Below the pieces are notes generated by a model. The model had not been told where the DNA came from, searched no databases, and saw only the letters and a program-made list of their open reading frames with translations. A program made the position numbers and the translations under genes. From the IMG/VR virus record IMGVR_UViG_3300032278_000019, positions 1-46,417 of that record: a stretch of 46,417 bases of DNA; one strand, given 5' to 3'. Every line of letters starts with the position of its first letter. Position 1 is the stretch's first letter. The DNA is from a virus. This document shows positions 7,146 to 15,047 of this stretch, one piece after another.

Positions 7146-7173
7146 TTGACGTGGGTATTTTCCCATGTAACTT
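7146..7173 (+). promoter_or_regulatory. Rightward early promoter with operator 4
   Basis: TTGACG (7146-7151), a 16-base spacer and TAACTT (7168-7173). The spacer contains the palindrome TGGGTATTTTCCCA (7152-7165), so a bound repressor would cover the promoter between -35 and -10. The promoter drives the recombination, integration and replication genes from 7231 on. Confidence 0.75.
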
Positions 7174-7230
7174 AGGGTTCCAGCGCCGCCGATCCCCAAT
7201 CGCAACGGGCGGCGCGGAAGGAGAACCCCG

Positions 7231-7701
7231 ATGAGCTACCCACACGATCCACAAGCCGGGCTCGCGATCCTGTCGCACTTCCCGACCCTCGCCGCGCAGA
7301 CCGAGGCCATGGCCGACCGGCTCGGCATCGAGGCGAGCCGCCTCACGGCCGAGCGCGATGGCGTGTTCAGCCTCGACGGCTGGGACGCGGTGTTCTTCCT
7401 CGGCGAGGACCAGGCCGAGCGCTGGATTGCCGACATGGATTTCCCGGAGACGCCGAAGCTGCGCGAGATCACGGCGCCGGGCGGCCCGGTCCTGACGGTC
7501 CACTTCGCCTGCGAGGAATGCAGCGAGTGCGGCGAGGACACCGCCGAGGGCCTGCACCGCAACCCCGACGATCAGGCGCGCACCGACTGGCTCTGCGGCC
7601 GGACCGACTGCCACGCCGCCGCGCAGGCCGGGCTCGAAGAGCCGGGCATCGAGAGCAACAGGCTGTGCGGCGCGCAGCTCGGCGTCGGGAGGTTCGCATG
7701 A
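7231..7701 (+). CDS. Hypothetical early protein, cysteine-rich C-terminal half
   Basis: 156 residues behind an AAGGAGAACCCCG ribosome site, first gene of the rightward operon. Cysteines in CEECSECGED and WLCGRTDCHAAA suggest a metal-binding (zinc) knuckle in the C-terminal half; the N-terminal half is alpha-helical. I do not recognise the family. First-gene position hints at host takeover or a link to the recombination genes that follow, with which it overlaps by ATGA. Confidence 0.8.
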   Translation: MSYPHDPQAGLAILSHFPTLAAQTEAMADRLGIEASRLTAERDGVFSLDGWDAVFFLGEDQAERWIADMDFPETPKLREITAPGGPVLTVHFACEECSECGEDTAEGLHRNPDDQARTDWLCGRTDCHAAAQAGLEEPGIESNRLCGAQLGVGRFA

Positions 7702-8216
7702 GCGCGCCCGAGAAGAACCGCAGGCTTGAACAAGAAGCCATCGCCGCCAAGGCGCTCGTGGAGGCGGTCGCCGCCTTCGAGGACGAGGAGCTGACCGCCG
7801 ACACGGTCGAAGGCGAGAGCGAGCTGTTCGAGATCGTCGACAAGATGCTCGCGGCGGAGGCCTTCGCCACCGCCACAGCCAAAGGCGCCGAGGAGATGGC
7901 GGCCGCGATGAAGCAGCGGGCCGATGCCGCGAAGGAGCGCAGCAAGCGGATCCGCGCCGCGATCGAGGCGGCGCTCCTGACCGCCGGGCTGGAGGGCATC
8001 CGGTTCACCCGACCCGCCGGCACGATGACCCTGAAGCGCAACCCCGAGCAGCTCGAGGTCGAGGAGGAGTCGGAGATCCCAACCCAGTTCTTCAAGCGCC
8101 AGCAGCCCCGGCTCGACCGGGCCGGGCTGAAGAAGGCCCTGAAGGACGGCCCCGACCCCATCCCCGGCGCGCGCCTGCGCGACGGCGGCTTCAGCCTGCA
8201 AATCCGGAGGAAGTAA
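7698..8216 (+). CDS. Siphovirus Gp157-like protein
   Basis: 172 residues with a long alpha-helical N-terminus and the C-terminal signature of Gp157: a TMTLKRNPEQLEVE segment, an IPTQFFK strand and a final GARLRDGGFSLQI. The family is widespread in phages next to recombinases and has been linked to phage-resistance phenotypes in Streptococcus thermophilus phages; the mechanism is unclear. It overlaps the next gene by one base (TAATG), so the two are coupled. Confidence 0.82.
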   Translation: MSAPEKNRRLEQEAIAAKALVEAVAAFEDEELTADTVEGESELFEIVDKMLAAEAFATATAKGAEEMAAAMKQRADAAKERSKRIRAAIEAALLTAGLEGIRFTRPAGTMTLKRNPEQLEVEEESEIPTQFFKRQQPRLDRAGLKKALKDGPDPIPGARLRDGGFSLQIRRK

Positions 8217-9265
8217 TGACCGGCACCGCACTCGCGCGCCAGAACGGCGCGATCGTCCCGAACCTCACCGCCCAGCAGCAAACCCTGATCCGGCGCACCG
8301 TCGCGCCGGACCTCACCCCGCAGGAGTTCGACCTCTTCATCGAGCAGTGCCGCATGTACGGCCTCTCGCCGATCACGAAGCAGATCTACGCCGTGGTCTA
8401 CAACGCGAAGAACGAGGCCAAGCGGAACGTCACGCTGATCGTCGGCATCAACGGCCTGCGCTCGATCGCCGAGCGGACCGGCCGCTACCGGCCCGACGAC
8501 CGCCCGCCGCGCTACGAGATCGACCCGGCGTTTCGTGACGAGCAGACCAACCCGCACGGCCTGATCCGGGCCGAGGTCACGATCTACAAGGCCGATGCCC
8601 GCGGCGAATGGTTCCCCGTCACCGACGAAGCCTATTGGGACGAATATGCCCCGGTCGAGGAAGAGTGGAAGTGGGGCGAGAAGAAGGGCGAGCGGATCAA
8701 GACCGGCGAGAAAACCCTCGGCGGCATGTGGGGCAAGATGCCCCGCGCCATGCTCGCCAAGGTCGCCGAGGCGAGGGCGCTGCGCCGCGCCTTCCCGGAA
8801 ATGTCCGGGCTCTACTCCGATGACGAGATGGCCCGCGCCGATGCCGAGGAACGCGACCGCACTGCCAGCGAGATCGTCGCCGAGCAGGAGCGCGAGCAGC
8901 GCCGGGCCCGCCTTGGCGACGAGAAGGCGATCCTGCTCCTGTTCGAGGCGACCGGCAATCAGGAGGCCGTGCCGGTCCCGCGCGTGACGGGGCGGCTGAT
9001 CGACTATTACCGCCGCGCCGAGAGCACGGGGCAGCTCGACTGGTTCGTCTCGGCGAACAAGGAGGCCCTGAAGCAGTTCTGGGCCGAGGACGGCGAGAGC
9101 GCGAACGAAGCCAAGGCGGTGCGCGAGGAGCGCTTCGCGATCCTTCAGCAGCGCGAGCGCGAGGAAGCCGAGGAGCAGGCCGGGCGGTCCGAGGTCCATG
9201 AGGTCGATGCCGAGATCGTCGAGGAGAACGGCACGCTCTTCGTCCAAGACGGAGGCCGGGCATGA
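8216..9265 (+). CDS. bet: Phage recombination protein Bet (RecT/Redbeta-type annealase)
   Basis: 349-residue single-strand annealing protein. The core has the Bet pattern: PQEFDLFIEQCRMYGLSPIT, KQIYAVVYN, then VGINGLRSIAERTGRYRPDD and a MLAKVAEARALRRAF helix. The C-terminal third is a charged, Glu/Arg-rich tail longer than in lambda Bet (261 residues). It anneals complementary single strands in phage recombination. No adjacent exonuclease is seen; the VRR-NUC protein or a host nuclease may supply resection. Confidence 0.88.
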   Translation: MTGTALARQNGAIVPNLTAQQQTLIRRTVAPDLTPQEFDLFIEQCRMYGLSPITKQIYAVVYNAKNEAKRNVTLIVGINGLRSIAERTGRYRPDDRPPRYEIDPAFRDEQTNPHGLIRAEVTIYKADARGEWFPVTDEAYWDEYAPVEEEWKWGEKKGERIKTGEKTLGGMWGKMPRAMLAKVAEARALRRAFPEMSGLYSDDEMARADAEERDRTASEIVAEQEREQRRARLGDEKAILLLFEATGNQEAVPVPRVTGRLIDYYRRAESTGQLDWFVSANKEALKQFWAEDGESANEAKAVREERFAILQQREREEAEEQAGRSEVHEVDAEIVEENGTLFVQDGGRA

Positions 9266-9618
9266 AGCGGGAGAAACGATATACGCCGGGGAACTGGGGC
9301 GCGAGAGCGCACAGGGTTCTTCTGAACGACAATCTGATTGCCTCGTGCTGGGCGCCGCGACTGCCCGACGAATGCCGCCACGAGGGCGAGTCTTGGCTCG
9401 ATATGCGCGAGATGACGCGGACGGATCGTGAGGCCATCGAGGCCGAGCAGCAGGCCAACGCCCGCCTGATCTCCGCCGCTCCTGATATGGTGGAGGCGCT
9501 GGCGGACTTGGTCGAGGAGGTCGAGGAGGTCGAGGAGTACGAACTCGGCAATCCTGACACACTCCGCCGCGCCCGAGCCGCCCTCGCCAAAGCCCTCGGG
9601 CAAGGCGGTGCGTCATGA
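9262..9618 (+). CDS. Small hypothetical early protein
   Basis: 118 residues overlapping its neighbours by ATGA on both sides. It carries the QANARLISAAPDMVEALADL segment that is common in small phage proteins starting with a TPGxW motif. Acidic EEVEEVEEYE run near residue 90. Function unknown. Confidence 0.75.
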   Translation: MKREKRYTPGNWGARAHRVLLNDNLIASCWAPRLPDECRHEGESWLDMREMTRTDREAIEAEQQANARLISAAPDMVEALADLVEEVEEVEEYELGNPDTLRRARAALAKALGQGGAS

Positions 9619-9866
9619 GCGGCGCGCAGAAGGGCAAGCCCAGCGTCGCCGATCAGGCGGCGGGTATCCTCGTCAAGGAGGCGAGGATCGCCCAAGGGCT
9701 CAGCCAATCCACCCTTGGCGCCTGGGTCGGGGTCTCGCACGTCCAGATCAGGAAATACGAGGACGGCGAGAACCGCATGTCGGTCGGGCGCCTGTGCCAG
9801 ATCGCCGACGCGCTGGGCGTGCCGGCGGCGGACCTCATTCCGAGCAGACCGCAGGAGGCGGCATGA
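9615..9866 (+). CDS. XRE-family small regulator
   Basis: 83 residues, almost entirely a helix-turn-helix domain: ARIAQGLSQSTLGAWVGVSH and QIRKYEDGENRMSVGRLCQI. Typical of stand-alone Cro/C1 regulators. Placed directly upstream of the excisionase-like and integrase genes, it could control their expression or enter the lysogeny circuit. Confidence 0.8.
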   Translation: MSGAQKGKPSVADQAAGILVKEARIAQGLSQSTLGAWVGVSHVQIRKYEDGENRMSVGRLCQIADALGVPAADLIPSRPQEAA

Positions 9867-10105
9867 GCCGAACCGCGCAAGCCGCCGTCGTGGTGCAGGT
9901 CACGCCGCTCGCGCTTCGGGAGGCGGCTGCGGCCGCCTTCCTCGGCGGCATGAGCACGTCGAAGTTCCGCGAGATGGTGAAGGACGGCGACCTGCCCCAG
10001 CCGATCAAGCTCGGCGGGATCGCCTGCTGGGACACCGAAGAGCTGCGCGAGGCCTGGGCAGAGCTTCGCGCAAAAAGTGCCGGTGGCAGTTCATGGGACG
10101 ACTGA
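9863..10105 (+). CDS. AlpA/excisionase-like DNA-binding protein
   Basis: 80 residues with an AlpA/MerR-like winged helix: AAAAAFLGGMSTSKFREMVK, then LPQPIKLGG and CWDTEELREAWAEL. The gene ends just upstream of the integrase, which is the usual place of xis. It would direct the integrase towards excision on induction (inference from family and position). It overlaps the XRE gene by ATGA. Confidence 0.75.
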   Translation: MSRTAQAAVVVQVTPLALREAAAAAFLGGMSTSKFREMVKDGDLPQPIKLGGIACWDTEELREAWAELRAKSAGGSSWDD

Positions 10106-10144
10106 TCGTTGACCGCTCCGAAATCATCGCGCCACGCTGCGGAG

Positions 10145-11185
10145 ATGAAGAAATATCCGCATGTGCAGCCGGTCAGGGCGGGCGGGCGCACCTATCACTA
10201 TTTCCGTCGCGCCGGAGCGCAGCGGCAGCGCTTGCCGGGCGAGCCGGGCAGCCCGGAGTTCGACCGGGCCTATTCCCGCGCGCTGGCGAAGAGCGTGAAG
10301 CCGGAGAACCGGCCCCCGACGCGCGCCAAGCGCGGCACGGTGGCATGGTGGGCCGAAGAGTACCGGAACACGCCGGAATGGGAGCGCCTGTCGGCTCGGA
10401 CGAAGGAGATCTACAACGGGTTTCTGGGCCACCTGATCGCGCTCTATGGCGAGCGGCCGCTCGGCGAGCTGACCGAGGCGCGGGTCTGGCGCGTCCGGGA
10501 CACGGCGCCGGGCCCGGTCAGCCGGGTGAACGGCATGCTGAAGGTGCTGTCGAACATGTGCGCCCTGGCGGTGCGCCGCGGCAAGCTGCCGACCAATCCG
10601 TGCGCCAATGTCTCGCCTCGGCCGACCAGCGGCGAGGGGCATGCGCCGTGGACCGAACTCCTCGTCGATCGCTACCAGGCGCATTGGGCGCGGGGCACGC
10701 TGCAGCGCGCGGCCTTCGATCTCGGGCTCTATACCGCGCAGCGCCGGGGCGATGTCTGCCGGATGCGCTGGGACGCGATCGAGGATGGCGGGGTGAACCT
10801 GACGCAGGGCAAGACGGGCAGGGCGCTTTTCGTGCCGCTGCACGCCGACCTGATCGAGACGCTCGCCGAGACGCCGCGGCTCGGCCCGTTCATCGTCGGG
10901 ACACAGGCCGGAAGCCAGCGCAGCGACAAGGCGTTCGGGAACTGGTTTCGGGAGTCGGCGTCAGCCGCGGGCGTGCCGGCGGGCTATCCGTTTCACGGCC
11001 TGCGCAAGACGGCGGCGGTCCGGCTGGTCGAGGCGGGCGTCTCTGTGGACGATGCCTGCGCCATCACCGGCCATTCGGACCCGAAGATGCTGCGGCACTA
11101 CGCGGCGACGGCGGACCAGCGGGTCCGCGCGAAACGCGCTATGGAGCGGCTGCAATCGCAGCTGGAACAGAGCGCGAAACTGTAA
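10145..11185 (+). CDS. int: Tyrosine recombinase, phage integrase
   Basis: 346 residues from ATG 10145 (TTG at 10109 would add 12). An N-terminal arm-binding/SAM-like half is followed by the catalytic domain: Arg in TAQRRGDVCRMRW, Lys in QGKTGRALFVPL, HGLRKTAA box with His and Arg, TGHSDPKMLRHYAA with His and the nucleophile Tyr. All catalytic residues are present. It integrates the phage into the host chromosome. Several TGTAAAA motifs near its 3' end may be arm-type sites. Confidence 0.92.
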   Translation: MKKYPHVQPVRAGGRTYHYFRRAGAQRQRLPGEPGSPEFDRAYSRALAKSVKPENRPPTRAKRGTVAWWAEEYRNTPEWERLSARTKEIYNGFLGHLIALYGERPLGELTEARVWRVRDTAPGPVSRVNGMLKVLSNMCALAVRRGKLPTNPCANVSPRPTSGEGHAPWTELLVDRYQAHWARGTLQRAAFDLGLYTAQRRGDVCRMRWDAIEDGGVNLTQGKTGRALFVPLHADLIETLAETPRLGPFIVGTQAGSQRSDKAFGNWFRESASAAGVPAGYPFHGLRKTAAVRLVEAGVSVDDACAITGHSDPKMLRHYAATADQRVRAKRAMERLQSQLEQSAKL

Positions 11186-11372
11186 AATCCCCTAGAGCTG
11201 TAAAACCCACAACGAAAAGGCCAGCAATGACAATGATTTGGGAAGGAGTGGCGCACCGGGGAGGTGCGGCACAACATAACGAAATCAGCGGCTTATACAA
11301 AAGCGGCGTCCCCACCGCCGCCCAGTGTTTGCCTATGCCGTCCGCGCACGGTTGTAAAATCGGAGCGCGGTC
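11186..11372. other. Candidate attP region downstream of integrase
   Basis: 187 bases without a gene, AT-richer than the genome average. TGTAAAATC occurs at 11181-11189 and 11353-11361, with GAGCTGTAAAA at 11195-11205 in between. These could be integrase arm sites flanking a core. I could not recognise a tRNA-derived core sequence, so the crossover site is unknown. Confidence 0.45.
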
Positions 11373-11756
11373 ATGAGCCGCCCGACCGAAGCCCCCGAGG
11401 CCCCGTTCTGCCGCGCCGCCTATGACGAGCTCGAACGCCTGAAATACCAGGGCAAGGCGTCCGACGCGATCGCCCACCTTCTGGCGAACCACTATCCGCC
11501 GGCCGTCCTCGCGGACTGCGAGGGCTGCGAGAGCTACGCCACCGAGGCGGATTTCATCGCGGCGGCCTGGCGCGAATATGAGCGGCTCGGGCCGGAGCTG
11601 GACCGCATCGTCCTGCACGTCTCGGCCGAGCGGGGCATGCACCTGCTGATGGGCCGCACGATCCTGCGGCGGATCCTCGTCGAGCATTACGGCATCGCCG
11701 AGCGGCCCATCGCGCCGGGCGAGAGCGCCGACACCTGCGCGGGGCTGCCGGTATGA
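11373..11756 (+). CDS. Hypothetical protein
   Basis: 127 residues, mostly alpha-helical, with three cysteines in the first half (PFCRAAY, ADCEGCESY). No recognised domain. It overlaps the HNH gene by ATGA and starts the second part of the rightward operon after the att region. Confidence 0.75.
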   Translation: MSRPTEAPEAPFCRAAYDELERLKYQGKASDAIAHLLANHYPPAVLADCEGCESYATEADFIAAAWREYERLGPELDRIVLHVSAERGMHLLMGRTILRRILVEHYGIAERPIAPGESADTCAGLPV

Positions 11757-12292
11757 GCGTTCTTGCGGAAAGCAATGTCGGGCATCCCCGTTGGTGCAAT
11801 CTCGAAACCCTCGAGTGGAGGTGGGGTTCTCTTACCCTGCCGCCGGATGGCTGGCTTTGGGCCTACTCGATCAATCCAGTTGGCCCGTTCGCCGAGGTCT
11901 CAGCTCGTGCCCTGCAGCTTCCGGTGCTCGCTGATCCATGGGGCCAGCTGCAACGCGACATGCAGGACGCCGAGCGGTGGCGGAAAGACCTCGACGACAG
12001 TCGCACCACGGCGGGCTTTCTCGAATGGCTGGAAGGGCCGCCGCTCGAGCCAGAATCGACTGCGGTTCGCGCGGCCCTGATCACGCTTCGCCGTGCCGAG
12101 TTCACCCGTGAGCGGACCGACCTCCTGCTCGGTCTGATCGATCGGGACGGATACGTCTGCCGCGGCTGCGGTGCAGGCTCCGATCTGACCGTCGACCATA
12201 TCCATCCGCTCTCGCGCGGCGGGAGCGATGCGCTCGAGAACCTTCAGCTCCTCTGTGGCTCCTGCAATTCCCGGAAGGGAGACCGGATATGA
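11753..12292 (+). CDS. HNH endonuclease
   Basis: 179 residues. The C-terminal HNH fold reads DRDGYVCRGCG, LTVDHIHPLSRGGSDALENL and CGSCNSRKGDR: two CxxC zinc pairs, the DH catalytic pair and the final N-x-x-K. The N-terminal 100 residues are not recognised. Phage HNH proteins may act in packaging, recombination or as mobile nucleases; being in an early operon, far from terminase, recombination or homing is more likely. Confidence 0.85.
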   Translation: MSVLAESNVGHPRWCNLETLEWRWGSLTLPPDGWLWAYSINPVGPFAEVSARALQLPVLADPWGQLQRDMQDAERWRKDLDDSRTTAGFLEWLEGPPLEPESTAVRAALITLRRAEFTRERTDLLLGLIDRDGYVCRGCGAGSDLTVDHIHPLSRGGSDALENLQLLCGSCNSRKGDRI

Positions 12293-13371
12293 GCGCCGAA
12301 GCAGTAGGATGGGCGCTTCGCCAGCCGATCAAGAGCGCGAGCTTAAAGCTACTCTTGGTAACGCTCGCGGACGCGGCCGACCGGGAGCGGTTCGACTGCT
12401 GGCCCTCATACCGGCACCTCGGCGAGGTCGTGCAGCGGAGCAAGGCGACCGTCATTCGCCAGATCTCCGAACTTGAGGAGATGGGACTGATCGCCGTCGA
12501 ATCCCGCACCCGCGGGAACGGCAGCACGAGTTCCAACCGCTACGTTCTCAGCGTCGGAGGGGGTATCAAAAATGAGACCCCCCGGGGGTCGCAGAAACGA
12601 TACCCCCCGGGTCACGAAAATGAGACCCCCGGGGTATCACCTGTGAGACCCCCAGAACCGCTTACTGAACCGCTTAAGGGAACCGCTCTCTCTGGTGAGA
12701 GAGAGGAGACCGGTTCGGTCTCGGCTGAGGAGGGTCCCAAGCCCCTCGCGCCGGAAGAGGCCGTCACCGCCGCAGGGCAGCGCTACGCGGCCGCGATGGG
12801 CCGTCTGGGGTTCCAGATACCCGAGAGCCCGGAACGCGGCTGTGCGGCCCGTCTGAGGGCCCTGGTGGCGGAGCACGGCGCCGAGGGCTTCCTCGAACGC
12901 TGGGACCGGGTCCTCGCCACGGTCGAGGCGGTGCCGTTCCTGCGCGGCGAGGGCGCGAAATGGGACCATGCCCCGATCGCCTGGCTGGCCGAGAAGGAGG
13001 CGCGGGTTCTGGCGGGCGAGTACGGCGAGGCGGCGAAAGGCGAGGGCAAGGCCGCCGGGCCGGTCAGCGTCTCGCCGGGCACGGCCGTGCGGAGCTGGAC
13101 CGTCTCCGGGGCATGGTGCGTCGATCTCGGACCGCCGCCCGACGATCCCCTAGCCAGCAGGACCGTGCGCGACGCGGCCGCGGCCTTCGCCGGTCCTGCC
13201 CGTCAGGCAATCCAGACCCGCAATGTCTGCGACCTGCCGAGCACCGGCCCCGTCGCTGCCGCCCAAAGGCGGCTCTGCGAGCGCGTTCGGAACGCCCCAC
13301 CGTCCGAGCGCGACACGATCGCGGCCCGCGTGGCCGCGCTGGAAACCCACAACGAGGAGAAGACACGATGA
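12289..13371 (+). CDS. Replication initiation protein (O-like), with internal origin
   Basis: 360 residues. The N-terminal winged helix (about 5-85) has SYRHLGEVVQRSKATVIRQI and LEEMGLIAVESRTRGNG, typical of phage replication proteins of the O/helix-turn-helix type. A hydrophilic linker (about 88-150) is encoded by DNA full of repeats, and a C-terminal domain follows. In lambda O the linker also encodes the origin iterons. The protein likely binds them and recruits a helicase or helicase loader. No own helicase loader gene is obvious. Confidence 0.78.
   Translation: MSAEAVGWALRQPIKSASLKLLLVTLADAADRERFDCWPSYRHLGEVVQRSKATVIRQISELEEMGLIAVESRTRGNGSTSSNRYVLSVGGGIKNETPRGSQKRYPPGHENETPGVSPVRPPEPLTEPLKGTALSGEREETGSVSAEEGPKPLAPEEAVTAAGQRYAAAMGRLGFQIPESPERGCAARLRALVAEHGAEGFLERWDRVLATVEAVPFLRGEGAKWDHAPIAWLAEKEARVLAGEYGEAAKGEGKAAGPVSVSPGTAVRSWTVSGAWCVDLGPPPDDPLASRTVRDAAAAFAGPARQAIQTRNVCDLPSTGPVAAAQRRLCERVRNAPPSERDTIAARVAALETHNEEKTR
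12556..12720. repeat. Candidate replication origin inside the rep gene
   Basis: Iterons related to GAGACCCCCGGGGTATC start at 12574, 12599, 12622 and 12645 (spacing 25, 23, 23 bases), with an inverted half at 12559-12567. They are followed by direct repeats GAACCGCTTA at 12655 and 12667 and GAACCGCTCT at 12680, a perfect hairpin CTCTCTCT-GGTG-AGAGAGAG (12686-12705) and a second hairpin GACCG-GTT-CGGTC (12708-12720). Iterons, short direct repeats and hairpins in a linker-coding region resemble lambda ori in O. Confidence 0.72.
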
Positions 13372-13523
13372 TCCGCATGATCGAGGAATGGCTGGCTGCG
13401 CGCCAACGGCGGCGCGAGGAGCGGCGCGAGCAGAGAATATGGGAGGCCTCTCGGGCATGGCGCGAGGCGAACGCTGAGCGCGTGTGGCGCGACACGAAGG
13501 CCGGGGAGGGGCGTGCACGATGA
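13368..13523 (+). CDS. Small basic hypothetical protein
   Basis: 51 residues, strongly Arg- and Glu-rich (RQRRREERREQRIW), probably one amphipathic helix. Good GAGGAGAAGACACG ribosome site; overlaps both neighbours as ATGA. May be an accessory of the replication protein or a nucleic-acid binder; not recognised. Confidence 0.6.
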   Translation: MIRMIEEWLAARQRRREERREQRIWEASRAWREANAERVWRDTKAGEGRAR

Positions 13524-14200
13524 GCCGTTCGAGAGACGCCCTCGCCGAAGTCATGGCCCGCGCCGGCAGCGGGAAGCGGTCGACCGACCACGAGGCCGAA
13601 AGGGGCCGGGCCGCTCTGGCCCGCGCCATGGGGCACGTCACGCTCGGCGACACCAAGACGCCGCTGCGCAAGGCGACGTCCTCGCCGAAGCCTCAAGCCG
13701 AGCCGAAGAAGGCGCCTTCGCCCGGAACCGATCGTTTCCGGCAGGCCGCGGCCCGCGTGGCCGAGCGGAAGGCGAGGCCGGTCGGGGAGGGGGCGCCGGC
13801 GGAGGAACCGCAGAAGCGCACGAAGAAGCCGAAGGCGAACGTTCACAGCCGCCTCTGGAACCCGAAGCTGCTGGACCTGTCGCCGGTGCCGCATGCGCTG
13901 CCGCACGAGCAGGAGATCGCAATAGTGGCCGCGTACGCCGCCGGCACGAAATCGGTAACGGTCGCAGAATCGTATGGCGTCAACTCGTCCACTGTGACTC
14001 GCCTTGTGCGCATGTACGGCATTCCGCGCCGACCGAAGGGCTGGGGGCGATCGGCACACGTGGACCGTAATACTCGCATCCTCGAGCTGCACCGCCTCGG
14101 CCTGTCTCAGAAGGAAATCGCCGGTTCGGTCGGCGGCATCACTCCGAACCGCGTCGGGCAGATCATCGCCGCGGCAGCGGAAAGCGAGGGGGCGACATGA
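13520..14200 (+). CDS. Two-helix-turn-helix regulator
   Basis: 226 residues. A basic, low-complexity N-terminal half (KKPKANVHSR) precedes two helix-turn-helix units: TKSVTVAESYGVNSSTVTRL with a basic RRPKGW, and LSQKEIAGSVGGITPNRVGQ. Sits near the end of the early operon, a position where late regulators (Q- or GcrA-like) are often found, so it may control late transcription (inference). Confidence 0.65.
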   Translation: MSRSRDALAEVMARAGSGKRSTDHEAERGRAALARAMGHVTLGDTKTPLRKATSSPKPQAEPKKAPSPGTDRFRQAAARVAERKARPVGEGAPAEEPQKRTKKPKANVHSRLWNPKLLDLSPVPHALPHEQEIAIVAAYAAGTKSVTVAESYGVNSSTVTRLVRMYGIPRRPKGWGRSAHVDRNTRILELHRLGLSQKEIAGSVGGITPNRVGQIIAAAAESEGAT

Positions 14201-14451
14201 CCAAGCGCACGACATGGCGAGAAGGCTGCGCCGCGATCATCTTCGAGGCGGTGCGCGGTCTGCCGCCGGACGCCACGCTTGAGGAGCGCACGAAGCGGGT
14301 CGATGCGGCCCGGCCCTATTGGGTCCGCCGCACCTCATGGGGCCAGAAGTCCTGGCAGGCCGCCCGGCGGGATTACCTGTCGAAGTTCGGCTATCGGAAG
14401 CGCGGCCAGAAGCAGGCGACGCTGCCGCTGTTCGAGGGGGGGCAATCATGA
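14197..14451 (+). CDS. Small hypothetical protein
   Basis: 84 basic residues rich in Arg and Trp, with WVRRTSWGQKSWQAARRDYL. ATGA overlap with the regulator. The motif is common in late-early phage genes of unknown role. No domain recognised. Confidence 0.7.
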   Translation: MTKRTTWREGCAAIIFEAVRGLPPDATLEERTKRVDAARPYWVRRTSWGQKSWQAARRDYLSKFGYRKRGQKQATLPLFEGGQS

Positions 14452-15047
14452 AGGTCTGCCCCCACACCCTAGGCGAGGTCTTCCGGGTCCTAGACGACCT
14501 CGCAGAGACGCACGACTGGAACGCGCAAAACGGTCCCGAGAGCCAGCGAGTCGAACGGGCAGCCTCCCGAGACGCCGTGTCCGTCGCGAAGGAGTTCATC
14601 GCCGCAGACCTGTTGGGGCTCTCTCCCGAGCAGGTGACGTGGTTTGCCACTCAGCCCGGCAGCGATGCCGTCAACCAGGGGCAGAAGGAGAGAAGGATGA
14701 TAACGGACTCATGCACTGACGTAGACGAAGACAGCTTCTCGGCTCTGAAGAGACGGTTCGATGCATTGACGGAGGCCGAGCGCGATGCCGTCTCGAAACC
14801 TTACGAGGTGTGGGGCAGCCGCATCCTGTTCTGGCTCTGGCCGTTCGGCACCTTCGGTCTGATCCTTGACGACCGCCTGTTGGCAGCCCTGCTCTGGTTC
14901 TTCGTCGCCGGGTTCTTTGCCTACGGAGTGGTCTCGGCGCGTATGTCGTGCACCGTGTCGCGCCACGAGGAGCGCCTACGCATCCTCAATCAGGGTGGTG
15001 GAACCTCACCTGCCGGACGACCTCGATCCTTCAGAGGGTCCGCCTGA
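14448..15047 (+). CDS. Membrane protein with possible internal start
   Basis: 199 residues. The first 83 are soluble and acidic; residues about 115-160 contain two hydrophobic segments (ILFWLWPFGTFGLIL and LLAALLWFFVAGFFAYGVV). A second in-frame ATG at 14696 has a better ribosome site (AAGGAGAGAAGG) than the first and would give a 116-residue two-helix membrane protein. Either a fusion or two products from one frame. Last gene of the rightward operon, so a holin-like or superinfection role is possible but unproven. Confidence 0.65.
   Translation: MKVCPHTLGEVFRVLDDLAETHDWNAQNGPESQRVERAASRDAVSVAKEFIAADLLGLSPEQVTWFATQPGSDAVNQGQKERRMITDSCTDVDEDSFSALKRRFDALTEAERDAVSKPYEVWGSRILFWLWPFGTFGLILDDRLLAALLWFFVAGFFAYGVVSARMSCTVSRHEERLRILNQGGGTSPAGRPRSFRGSA

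Noticed and set aside
7469-9637. 722-codon open frame on the minus strand
   Set aside because: It lies opposite Gp157 and Bet, which have clear families; high GC makes long empty antisense frames. Its sequence is low-complexity Arg/Leu/Ser.
11186-11372. tRNA or tRNA fragment as attachment core
   Set aside because: No T-arm consensus or acceptor-stem pairing could be found.
9715-11376. 553-codon plus-strand frame overlapping integrase
   Set aside because: Out of frame with XRE, Xis-like and integrase genes that carry all family motifs.
12574-12653. Iterons taken for a small CRISPR array
   Set aside because: Period is only 23-25 bases, repeats are palindromic operator-like, spacers are 6-9 bases and the DNA is coding.
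13064-14215. 383-codon minus-strand frame
   Set aside because: Opposite the replication and regulator genes; Arg-rich nonsense composition.
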